Virus record (IMG/VR): IMGVR_UViG_3300013006_000117
Coordinates: 1 to 25,908 of that record
Length of the DNA: 25,908 bases
Reading direction: 5' to 3' (one strand)
From: a virus
Below the pieces are notes generated by a model. That model had not been told where the DNA came from. It saw only the letters and a program-made list of their open reading frames with translations, and searched no databases. Each line of letters starts with the position of its first letter. Position 1 is the stretch's first letter. This document shows positions 19,344 to 25,655 of this stretch, one piece after another. The position numbers and the translations under genes were made by a program.

Positions 19344-19493
19344 ATGACAGACAATAAACAAATTCCACCGCCTACTACAAATGTTGCACAAAAATCACAT
19401 AAACCTGACGATGCGGGCAACATAGTAATCAGCGGGTTTGTGCGTATTAGTGACCCAGAAACAAAAGAAACTATCCTTGAGGTACGAGAATAA
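19344..19493 (+). CDS. Small protein sharing a motif with the next gene (49 aa)
   Basis: A short frame runs from the ATG at 19344 to the TAA at 19491-19493 and encodes 49 residues. The first 20 are polar and Pro-rich. The rest contains GFVRISDPETKETILEVRE. The following 200-residue protein begins with GFLRIYDPNNQETFVEKQN, so the two share the GF(V/L)RIxDPxxxET pattern and are probably related. Support for coding comes from the late promoter just upstream, the TAATG overlap with the next start, the absence of competing frames and the shared motif. No Shine-Dalgarno sequence is visible within the usual distance. Function is unknown; a small virion or assembly protein is plausible from context. 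Confidence 0.75.
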   Translation: MTDNKQIPPPTTNVAQKSHKPDDAGNIVISGFVRISDPETKETILEVRE

Positions 19494-20095
19494 TGTTAAC
19501 TATCCCAGTGGCTGTGCAAGGATTCCTGCGCATTTATGACCCAAATAATCAAGAAACATTTGTTGAAAAACAAAATGCTATTCATTACGAAAACATGAGT
19601 ATTGCATTGGCTCAGAGTATTGCTGATAAAAATATTGGATACATCTATGCCATGGCATTTGGTAATGGCGGATCTAGTGTAGATCCCACAGGGGTTATTA
19701 CATATTTGCCCCCAAATACAACAGGGCAAAATGCAGATTTATATAATCAAACCTACATCAAGGTTGTAGACCAAAATTCAGCAGCCAACACTGACCCCAC
19801 CCGCAATAATTTAACAGTATTGCACACATCCGGGCAAGTTTATACAGATGTACTAGTAACTTGTTTGTTGGATTATGGTGAACCATCCGGGCAACAAGCG
19901 TTTGATAATAGTACAAATTTTAACGGTGAGTATGTTTTTGACGAACTAGGGCTCAAGGCATGGGAAGGATCTTCATCTGATCTTATTCTTTTAACTCACG
20001 TAATATTCCATCCTGTACAAAAAAGCTTGAATCGACAGATACAAATAGATTATACAGTTAGAATTCAAACACTAACCAACCTTAGTGTGGCATAA
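19493..20095 (+). CDS. Conserved structural protein of T4-like phages, unknown role (200 aa)
   Basis: The 200-residue protein starts at the ATG at 19493, with GAGG at 19479-19482 about 10 nt upstream and a TAATG overlap with the small gene before it. Its N-terminus has GFLRIYDPNNQETFVEKQN, then NAIHYENMSIALAQSIADKN and FGNGGSSVDPTGVITYLPPN. I recall this combination from structural or hypothetical proteins of marine T4-like phages. The rest is predicted beta-rich and ends in IDYTVRIQTLTNLSVA. There are no signal peptide, membrane or catalytic motifs. In T4 order a gp8-like wedge protein could occur near here, but this protein is shorter than T4 gp8 (334 aa) and I see no specific match. The stop codon lies inside a late promoter octamer. 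Confidence 0.82.
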   Translation: MLTIPVAVQGFLRIYDPNNQETFVEKQNAIHYENMSIALAQSIADKNIGYIYAMAFGNGGSSVDPTGVITYLPPNTTGQNADLYNQTYIKVVDQNSAANTDPTRNNLTVLHTSGQVYTDVLVTCLLDYGEPSGQQAFDNSTNFNGEYVFDELGLKAWEGSSSDLILLTHVIFHPVQKSLNRQIQIDYTVRIQTLTNLSVA

Positions 20096-20098
20096 ATA
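20091..20098 (+). promoter_or_regulatory. Late promoter CATAAATA, upstream of a tandem pair
   Basis: CATAAATA overlaps the TAA stop (20093-20095) of the 200-residue gene. It would start transcription near 20104, giving a leader of about 44 nt for the gene at 20148. Confidence 0.55.
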
Positions 20099-20115
20099 TC
20101 TATATATAAAATGCC

Positions 20116-20123
20116 CATAAATA
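20116..20123 (+). promoter_or_regulatory. Late promoter CATAAATA, downstream of a tandem pair
   Basis: A second CATAAATA lies exactly 25 bp after the first. A start near 20129 would leave a leader of about 19 nt that still contains the GGAG at 20134-20137, the ribosome binding site for the ATG at 20148. Confidence 0.65.
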
Positions 20124-20147
20124 CGGTAGACACGGAGTAAACAACAC

Positions 20148-21509
20148 ATGGCATATACCATTAACTTAACGGATGGCAGTATATTTGCAACAATTGCAGA
20201 TGGTACCATCAACACAAGCTCTAGCATGATCCTCGTAGGTAAAAACTATGCTGGGTATGGTGAGTTTTTAGACGAAAACTTTATACACTTGCTGGAGAGC
20301 GGTGCCAATAATACCGCCCCGAGTGCTCCGTTGACTGGCCAACTTTGGTGGGACAAAACCAATAATGTCATGAAAGTTTACAACGGCAGTACTTTCAAGG
20401 TCATTTCAGCAAGTACTGCGTCTGCTAGCGCACCAACCAGTAACGTGGCTGGTGATTTATGGTTTGATACAGTTAATCAACAATTAAAAGTCTACAATGG
20501 CAGCGCCTGGATCTTGGTTGGCCCTGCATCAACATCTGGGCAAGGCACATCTGGCGCAATTGTTACAACTTTAGTGGACAATCTCAGTAATGACCACGTT
20601 GTAATACAACTATGGACCAATGATGTCATAGTAGGTATTATATCCAAAGATTTACCAGCCTGGACCCCAGTACCATCTATTACAGGATTTGCTACAATCA
20701 GCCCTGGCTTTCAACTAAGCTCAACAGTGTCAGGGGCATATTTCCAAGGCACTGCAACTAACGCACTAGCATTAGGAGGTTCAAACGCAGCCTCATTCTT
20801 GAGAGCCAACACCAACGTTACCACTTCTGGCACGTTTGGTATTTTAAACAACGGTGGTCTCACAGTTGGTGCAAATCAAGATGGCAAGCTACTAGTTAAT
20901 CCGTCTACTTCGGCAGTAACTTTACAAAATCAAACAGCGGATTGTAATGTCAGTATCATTGTCAATGATGGCGGCGTACAAACCACTGCATTGTCTGTTA
21001 ATGGAGCAACATCTTTAACAGGTATTTTGGGGTTGACAAACTTGAATGCCAATGGCATTGGAAATTTGGGATCAAACTCAAGCTATTTCAACACAATTTT
21101 TGCCACAGCAACCACAGCTCTATATGCTGACGTTGCAGAGAGATTTGAAGCTGATGAACTACTTGCACCGGGCACAGTTGTTGAACTTGGCGGCGCAAAA
21201 GAAATTACTCGTGCTACACTAGCACTTAGCGATACAGTGTTTGGTGTTATCTCTACTCGTCCAGCATATACCATGAACGGTGGCGCTGGCGATGACAATA
21301 CACATCCTAGAGTGGCCATGACTGGGCGTGTACCGGTACAAGTTACTGGTAATATTAACAAAGGTGACCGGTTGGTAGCAGCCGGCGATGGGCTAGCCCG
21401 TGCCGCACAACCCGGTGAAGCTACAGCATTTAATGTTATTGGTCGTTCACTCGAAACCAAGCATGCTAGTGGTAAACATGTGGTTGAAGCTATCGTAACA
21501 ATTAAATAA
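20148..21509 (+). CDS. Tail fiber-like protein with possible self-processing C-terminal domain
   Basis: This 453-residue protein starts at ATG 20148, with GGAG 10 nt upstream. The N-terminal half has two copies of a fiber-type repeat: GQLWWDKTNNVMKVYNGSTF near residues 64-83 and GDLWFDTVNQQLKVYNGSAW near 102-121. The middle is beta-rich and Gly/Thr/Asn-rich, typical of trimeric fiber shafts. The C-terminal 128 residues start with YADVAERFEADELLAPGTVV at 326 and continue with MTGRVPVQVTGNINKGDRLV. This C-terminal type is common on phage fibers and resembles the Peptidase_G2 / intramolecular chaperone-like fold, which in some phages promotes trimerisation and cleaves itself off. I cannot confirm a catalytic residue here. 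Context, promoter and repeats support a virion fiber or fibritin-like role. Confidence 0.8.
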   Translation: MAYTINLTDGSIFATIADGTINTSSSMILVGKNYAGYGEFLDENFIHLLESGANNTAPSAPLTGQLWWDKTNNVMKVYNGSTFKVISASTASASAPTSNVAGDLWFDTVNQQLKVYNGSAWILVGPASTSGQGTSGAIVTTLVDNLSNDHVVIQLWTNDVIVGIISKDLPAWTPVPSITGFATISPGFQLSSTVSGAYFQGTATNALALGGSNAASFLRANTNVTTSGTFGILNNGGLTVGANQDGKLLVNPSTSAVTLQNQTADCNVSIIVNDGGVQTTALSVNGATSLTGILGLTNLNANGIGNLGSNSSYFNTIFATATTALYADVAERFEADELLAPGTVVELGGAKEITRATLALSDTVFGVISTRPAYTMNGGAGDDNTHPRVAMTGRVPVQVTGNINKGDRLVAAGDGLARAAQPGEATAFNVIGRSLETKHASGKHVVEAIVTIK

Positions 21510-21524
21510 CAAGGAAGAATTACT

Positions 21525-22523
21525 ATGACATATTCATCGGGCGGATTAATACAAGCAACAGACTATAACGGCTTTGCATCTACTACGGCAGGCGCCAACG
21601 TCAACGATATCTGGGCAACAGGCGCAACTGATAAAGGTTACGGTCAAAGTGCCCTGGGAACTGTGTCGGCGGCTGGTACAGTCACTGCCACTCAGTGGGC
21701 AGGCCTGGTCAATAACATTAGCAGTATGGCCAGTCACACTGGTACTACTATCACAAGTCGCTCTGCACCAACTGCAGGTAATACTATCAATATCCTGGCA
21801 GCATTAAACACTGATCTTACCAACATCACAACCAATCGCGGTAATGCGGCAGCATCTGGTACTGAGTATGGTACGTTTTCGGGTACTACTAGTCAAACTT
21901 CTGCTGTGGGATCTGGTACTGCTGCCTGGACCATTACATTCACACACACTGTGACTTTTGCTAGTGCCAATGCATTAAGATACTTCTTTAATGCTGGCGG
22001 TATTGTGAGACTCAAATATGGCAAAAGCTCAACTGGAACCGACAATGATCCAGATTGGAACACCTTTGCCGGCCAATGTGGGTCAATCAATTTGACAGGC
22101 CGTGTAAACGCTACCACCAACACAATTGCCGGCCAGGCCTACACCGGAACCACCCGTCTTGGTGGTGGTGGCGGTACACAAACTACTCTAGCCACAACCA
22201 CAGGATGGTACAATTTAACTGGATCACCTACAACAATATTCCAGTTAAACAACGCTACAGCACCATATTCGGGTGAATATATTCGTACCACAGCCACAGC
22301 AACATCCAGCACAGTATTGACCTTGGTCACCACCTGGGTCAGTGATGGTAGTTCAGGAGCTGGTACATCAGCTAATATTACAGGTGGTACAGCAACCTCA
22401 AGTCCAAGCACCACAATCTCAGGCACAGCACCTACTACATTATGCACCTACTTGCCACCTAGTTCAACATACTTGACCACTGCCGCTTGGGGCACACCTA
22501 CTATTGCTGCCTCAGTAGCATAA
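21525..22523 (+). CDS. Virion structural protein, fiber-like (332 aa)
   Basis: The 332-residue protein begins at ATG 21525 with a good ribosome binding site, AAGGAAG at 21511-21517. The N-terminal segment contains GGLIQATDYNGFASTTAGAN and DKGYGQSALGTVSAAGTVTA, then TQWAGLVNNISSMASHTGT. I recall this block at the N-terminus of structural proteins in several aquatic myophages. Ser, Thr, Gly and Ala dominate; the part from residue 130 on looks all-beta, with a Gly run (GGGGG) near residue 213. No catalytic motif is seen. It is the last gene before the strong terminator at 22544, so it closes the structural block, 15 bp after the fiber-like gene. It may be a second fiber or a decoration protein; which one is not decided by the sequence. 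Confidence 0.8.
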   Translation: MTYSSGGLIQATDYNGFASTTAGANVNDIWATGATDKGYGQSALGTVSAAGTVTATQWAGLVNNISSMASHTGTTITSRSAPTAGNTINILAALNTDLTNITTNRGNAAASGTEYGTFSGTTSQTSAVGSGTAAWTITFTHTVTFASANALRYFFNAGGIVRLKYGKSSTGTDNDPDWNTFAGQCGSINLTGRVNATTNTIAGQAYTGTTRLGGGGGTQTTLATTTGWYNLTGSPTTIFQLNNATAPYSGEYIRTTATATSSTVLTLVTTWVSDGSSGAGTSANITGGTATSSPSTTISGTAPTTLCTYLPPSSTYLTTAAWGTPTIAASVA

Positions 22524-22543
22524 TCTGGCAACATAGTACATGA

Positions 22544-22563
22544 AAAGGGCCTGCGGGCCCTTT
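22544..22563 (+). terminator. Intrinsic terminator after the structural block
   Basis: AAAGGGCC (22544-22551) and GGCCCTTT (22556-22563) form a perfect 8-bp stem with a TGCG tetraloop. The stem is GC-rich in the middle and followed by ACCTTTT, an imperfect U-tract. It sits 20 bp after the stop of the 332-residue gene. Confidence 0.85.
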
Positions 22564-22589
22564 ACCTTTTGTAAATATTGCTGTATAAT
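22561..22589 (+). promoter_or_regulatory. Possible host-sigma70-like promoter fused to the terminator
   Basis: TTTACC (22561-22566) and TATAAT (22584-22589) are separated by 17 bp. The -10 is a perfect consensus and the -35 matches 4 of 6 bases. The -35 begins in the last three bases of the terminator stem. A start about 7 nt after the -10 would fall at the second ATG (22596). Confidence 0.45.
22570..22577 (+). promoter_or_regulatory. Possible variant late promoter TGTAAATA
   Basis: TGTAAATA differs from TATAAATA by one base and lies 12 bp before the ATG at 22590. It overlaps the spacer of the sigma70-like promoter, so this point could be read early and late, or only one of the two may be real. 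Confidence 0.3.
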
Positions 22590-22904
22590 ATGAACATGAA
22601 TACTGATGCTTTAATTATCCACGCACGGGCTAGATTTGATCATGAAACGGCACGTCGCGTTTTAAAAGAAAAATACCAAGCCCGAATGTTGTTTGCCTAC
22701 AATGGCGGTATGTGGCAGGCTGGTCCTGAACTATTAACGTTACTGCAAGCTGTGCCAGTTGAAGATGATGTAGTGTTGCTGGATCTATATGACAATCCTG
22801 TAAAAATCAATCCTGCGGAATTGCAGTATCTAGCTCTTGGACGTTGGCAAGAACAAATGAACGCATGGTTGGTTGAACATAACGAAATGAGTCGCAAGAG
22901 ATGA
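22590..22904 (+). CDS. Conserved small protein of T4-like phages, unknown function (104 aa)
   Basis: The frame extends 12 nt upstream to a TTG, but ATG 22590 (104 aa) or ATG 22596 (102 aa) is a better start; none has a clear Shine-Dalgarno sequence. Recognisable stretches are IIHARARFDHETARRVLKEK near residues 9-28, FAYNGGMWQAGPELLTLL and LDLYDNPVKINPAELQYL, and a C-terminal helix with RWQEQMNAWL. I recall closely similar small proteins of about 100 residues in cyanophages, without assigned function. The protein looks soluble, mixed alpha/beta, with no catalytic motif. It opens the transcription unit after the terminator, and its stop overlaps the next start (ATGA at 22901-22904), so it is probably translated together with the first glycosyltransferase. 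Confidence 0.8.
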   Translation: MNMNTDALIIHARARFDHETARRVLKEKYQARMLFAYNGGMWQAGPELLTLLQAVPVEDDVVLLDLYDNPVKINPAELQYLALGRWQEQMNAWLVEHNEMSRKR

Positions 22905-23707
22905 CCACCGGTGCTGTAATACTTGCATTCAACAATGAAGAAACAGACTATGTGACCATGGCAGCTTGGGGTGCTAGAAACATACGCCGGCATCTTGGAA
23001 TTCCGACTTCAATTATAACTGACTGTGTGGATACAGATAAGCTTGTTGATTTTGATCATGTGATATCAGCTAATGCGCAAACCGGCGGCACACGCTATTT
23101 TGAAGATTATGACCGAACAGTGACTTGGCATAATGCTGGACGCACTGACGTGTATAACTTAACACCCTATGATCAAACACTGGTGTTAGATGCCGATTAT
23201 GTTGTGGCCTGTGATGACTTAAAAAGAGTGTTAAATGCAACACAAGATTTTATGTGCCACCGATACGCACTTGATCTAACAACAGGGTACCAGTTAGACA
23301 ATCTTAACAAGTTTGGTGATTATAATTTTCCCATGTGGTGGGCCACAGTCATGATGTTCCGTCGAAGTAACACAGCTCGATACATTTTTGATTCAATGCA
23401 AATGGTACGTGCTAATTGGCAACACTATCGAGACCTGTACGGAATTAGACAAAGTAACTATCGCAATGATTACGCACTTAGTATTGCTTTGGGTATTGTG
23501 AGCGGACATACTTTGCAAGTTGATAATATACCTTGGCCGTTATATAGTTTGCTACCTAGTGTACAACTATCAAATGTGCACGAAGACTCATATCAGATAC
23601 AATATACAGATTCTCAAAACAAGCTCAAACAAATGACATTTAGTGGATTGGATTTTCATGCCATGGGCAAAAAACATTTGGAGGCTGTGATTGCCAATCC
23701 TAGCTGA
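22901..23707 (+). CDS. GT-A-fold glycosyltransferase-like protein A (268 aa)
   Basis: Residues 4-12 (GAVILAFNN) begin an alternating strand/helix fold of GT-A type. YDQTLVLDADYVVACDD at residues 90-106 includes Asp97-Ala-Asp99, the DxD motif that binds the metal and sugar nucleotide. The remainder carries Trp- and Arg-rich helices (RRSNTARYIF, NWQHYRDL, NDYALSIALG). The next gene repeats the same order of motifs, so the two are paralogs. Start ATG overlaps the upstream stop (ATGA). There is no signal peptide or membrane segment, so it should act in the host cytoplasm. Donor and acceptor are unknown: virion protein, host lipopolysaccharide or another phage product are all possible. Length (268 aa) suits a single catalytic domain. 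Confidence 0.72.
   Translation: MTTGAVILAFNNEETDYVTMAAWGARNIRRHLGIPTSIITDCVDTDKLVDFDHVISANAQTGGTRYFEDYDRTVTWHNAGRTDVYNLTPYDQTLVLDADYVVACDDLKRVLNATQDFMCHRYALDLTTGYQLDNLNKFGDYNFPMWWATVMMFRRSNTARYIFDSMQMVRANWQHYRDLYGIRQSNYRNDYALSIALGIVSGHTLQVDNIPWPLYSLLPSVQLSNVHEDSYQIQYTDSQNKLKQMTFSGLDFHAMGKKHLEAVIANPS
23680..23684 (+). promoter_or_regulatory. Ribosome binding site GGAGG that fixes a TTG start
   Basis: GGAGG lies inside the end of glycosyltransferase A and ends 6 nt before the TTG at 23691. It is one of the strongest Shine-Dalgarno matches in the window and supports TTG as the true start of the next gene. Confidence 0.7.
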
Positions 23708-24413
23708 ACGTGGATATGTGATTCCTGCTGTGGGTGCTGTTTATGAAACGTGCGCACAACACCTAGCAGATAGCATTCGACAATTTCATCCTGATGCCAA
23801 CATTACTGTTGTCACACAAGATCTATTACCACACGGTGATCAAGGTGGCTATGTCAACGATTGGCAAATGTTTGTTGCCAGTCCGTATAGACAAACAATC
23901 AAGCTTGAAGCAGACATGTTGATAGCCAGCCCTATTGATCACTGGTGGACCATGTTTGAACATCGGGATGTGTTTGTCAGTACAGGGTGTAGAGATTTTT
24001 ATGATCAACCTGTAACCACAAGGCGTTATCGTAAATTTATCGATGATAATCAGTTACCAGATGTTTATAATGCTATCACCTATTGGAGATTGAGTTCAAC
24101 TGCACGAGATTTTTTTAACCTAGTGCGTAGCATCTTTGAAAATTGGGATGAATACAAACAACTAGTAAAGTTTCCTGAAGACACACCTAGCACAGATTTT
24201 GTGTATGCTATGGCAGCACAGATCATGGGTCCAGAATTAATTACCATGCCGTTTGCTAGTTACCCACGTATAGTACACATGAAGCGATATATTATTGGAA
24301 CGCAAACAGAAAACTGGACTCAAGAATTGGTATGGGAACAAGACCCGTTACGTGTACAAACCGTGGCACAATGGGGTGCATTTCATTACAACATAAAGGA
24401 TTGGTTATCATGA
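23691..24413 (+). CDS. GT-A-fold glycosyltransferase-like protein B, paralog of A (240 aa)
   Basis: Starts at TTG 23691, supported by GGAGG 6 nt upstream, and overlaps glycosyltransferase A by 17 nt. It aligns by eye with A: YRQTIKLEADMLIAS (residues 66-80) against YDQTLVLDADYVVAC, YWRLSSTARDFF against FRRSNTARYIF, NWDEYKQL against NWQHYRDL, and DFVYAMAAQIMG against DYALSIALGIVSG. The DxD position is Glu73-Ala-Asp75, a substitution at the first acid. It may still bind metal, use another nucleotide sugar, or be a non-catalytic partner of A. No membrane segment is seen. The Shine-Dalgarno-like AAAGGA at 24395-24400 for the next gene lies within its last codons. Paralogy is well supported; activity is inferred. 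Confidence 0.7.
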   Translation: MPILAERGYVIPAVGAVYETCAQHLADSIRQFHPDANITVVTQDLLPHGDQGGYVNDWQMFVASPYRQTIKLEADMLIASPIDHWWTMFEHRDVFVSTGCRDFYDQPVTTRRYRKFIDDNQLPDVYNAITYWRLSSTARDFFNLVRSIFENWDEYKQLVKFPEDTPSTDFVYAMAAQIMGPELITMPFASYPRIVHMKRYIIGTQTENWTQELVWEQDPLRVQTVAQWGAFHYNIKDWLS

Positions 24414-24742
24414 TGACTGAACAAGAATTTTGGGATATTTTGCACGATGCCCCGAACCCCAAGCCTGTGTTCTTTAGGTTATATTATGACGAATTGGGCA
24501 CCCCTGTAACTTACACCATGGAGGATCTACCCGGTAACTATATAGAGATTGACGCAGCCACATTTGCATTAAGTCCAGTCAATGTGCGTGTGCGCAATAA
24601 TCAGTTGGTGGAAATTGTTACCGTACGATCACAAAAACTTGTGCCCGGGCAGTCCGGTAACAAATGTCACCCTGGTGATGTTTCTATAATTGTAACAACT
24701 GATAACAGCACACTATGGAAGAAAAAAGTCTATGAAAGTTGA
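24410..24742 (+). CDS. Small protein of unknown function in the glycosyltransferase cassette (110 aa)
   Basis: The open frame begins far upstream inside glycosyltransferase B, but ATG 24410 is the best start: it forms an ATGA overlap with the preceding stop, with AAAGGA at 24395-24400 upstream. A second ATG follows at once (24413). The 110-residue product has an acidic N-terminal helix (EQEFWDILHDA), a beta-rich middle with PVFFRLYYDELGTPVTYTME, and an ending CHPGDVSIIVTTDNSTLWKK. A single Cys precedes HPGD. I do not recognise the family. The 11-nt overlap with the next gene and its place between sugar-transfer genes suggest an accessory or chaperone role in the same process, by context only. 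Confidence 0.75.
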   Translation: MMTEQEFWDILHDAPNPKPVFFRLYYDELGTPVTYTMEDLPGNYIEIDAATFALSPVNVRVRNNQLVEIVTVRSQKLVPGQSGNKCHPGDVSIIVTTDNSTLWKKKVYES

Positions 24743-25655
24743 CATTGCAGATCTAGACTGCATTTATTTGAGTTACGATGAACCAGCCAAGGAAGAGTTC
24801 TGGGTCAAGATTCGCAACATGATCCCTTGGGCACAGCGTGTTGATGGAGTTAAAGGTAGCGACGCCGCACACAAAGCGGCTGCTGCCGCAAGTGACACTG
24901 AACGATTTATTTTAATTGACGGGGATAATCTACCTGACCCTGCGTTTTTTAATCAAACACTCAACTTCCCCACAGCAGATCATGAGCAAGCAGTGTTTCG
25001 TTGGCGGGCACGTAATCACGTCAATGGACTCATGTACGGCAATGGCGGCCTAAGTTCCTGGACACGTACATTTGTGAACTCGATGCGCACACACGAAGCC
25101 ACTGATGGGCAAACAGAAACTGAAGTAGAGTTTTGTTTTGATCCGTTATATTGGGCCATGCATGATTGTTACTCTACTACATATCCCAACGGATCTCCTA
25201 AACATGCTTGGCGTGCCGGCTTCCGTGAAGGTGTTAAGATGTGCCTTGACCGTGGACGCAAGCCTAGCACCGCTGAGTTTAAACAACGTGTGCATCGGCG
25301 CAACTTAGACAATCTAACCGTATGGCAAAATGTTGGATTAGACGTTGATCAAGGTGCCTGGTCCATAGCTGGCGCCAGAATGGGCACGTACAAAACAATG
25401 CTTACTGACTGGGATTACCGAGATGTACAGAGTTTTGATGCACTAGATGAAATATGGGAATCAGTCAAGTCAACTGATCCTGCTGAGATTATTCAACGGT
25501 ACACTGATCCTTTACAAACTCAATTGGATTTGCCAACAGCGATAATGATGCCTAACCAAAGCCAATTCTTTAAACATCACTACCGCAGTAACTGGCACAA
25601 TCTGGGAGTAATGACACGAGAGATAGATGTTATAAGACAACAAGAAGGTTGGTAA
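24732..25655 (+). CDS. Glycosyltransferase-like protein of a different subfamily (307 aa)
   Basis: This 307-residue protein starts at ATG 24732, inside the end of the previous gene, with GGAAG at 24717-24721. After a first strand (DCIYLSYDEP) comes RFILIDGDNLPDPAFF at residues 58-73, where Asp63-Gly-Asp65 is a DxD motif of GT-A enzymes. HVNGLMYGNGGLSSW follows near residue 96, and STTYPNGSPKHAWRAGFREG and VGLDVDQGAWSIAGARMGTY lie in the C-terminal half. I recall similar proteins in marine T4-like phages. It shows no close similarity to proteins A and B beyond the DxD type, so it is an independent member. No export signal is present. The substrate is unknown. Its stop overlaps the next start (TAATG). 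Confidence 0.68.
   Translation: MKVDIADLDCIYLSYDEPAKEEFWVKIRNMIPWAQRVDGVKGSDAAHKAAAAASDTERFILIDGDNLPDPAFFNQTLNFPTADHEQAVFRWRARNHVNGLMYGNGGLSSWTRTFVNSMRTHEATDGQTETEVEFCFDPLYWAMHDCYSTTYPNGSPKHAWRAGFREGVKMCLDRGRKPSTAEFKQRVHRRNLDNLTVWQNVGLDVDQGAWSIAGARMGTYKTMLTDWDYRDVQSFDALDEIWESVKSTDPAEIIQRYTDPLQTQLDLPTAIMMPNQSQFFKHHYRSNWHNLGVMTREIDVIRQQEGW

Noticed and set aside
21083-21460. Open frame of 125 codons on the - strand
   Set aside because: Antisense to the well-supported C-terminal domain of the fiber-like protein; composition is Ser/Ala/Pro-rich as expected for a complement of Gly/Thr/Ala codons.
22139-22447. Open frame of 102 codons on the - strand
   Set aside because: Antisense to the Thr/Gly-rich 332-residue structural protein; Val-rich reading is the mirror of Thr/Asn codons.
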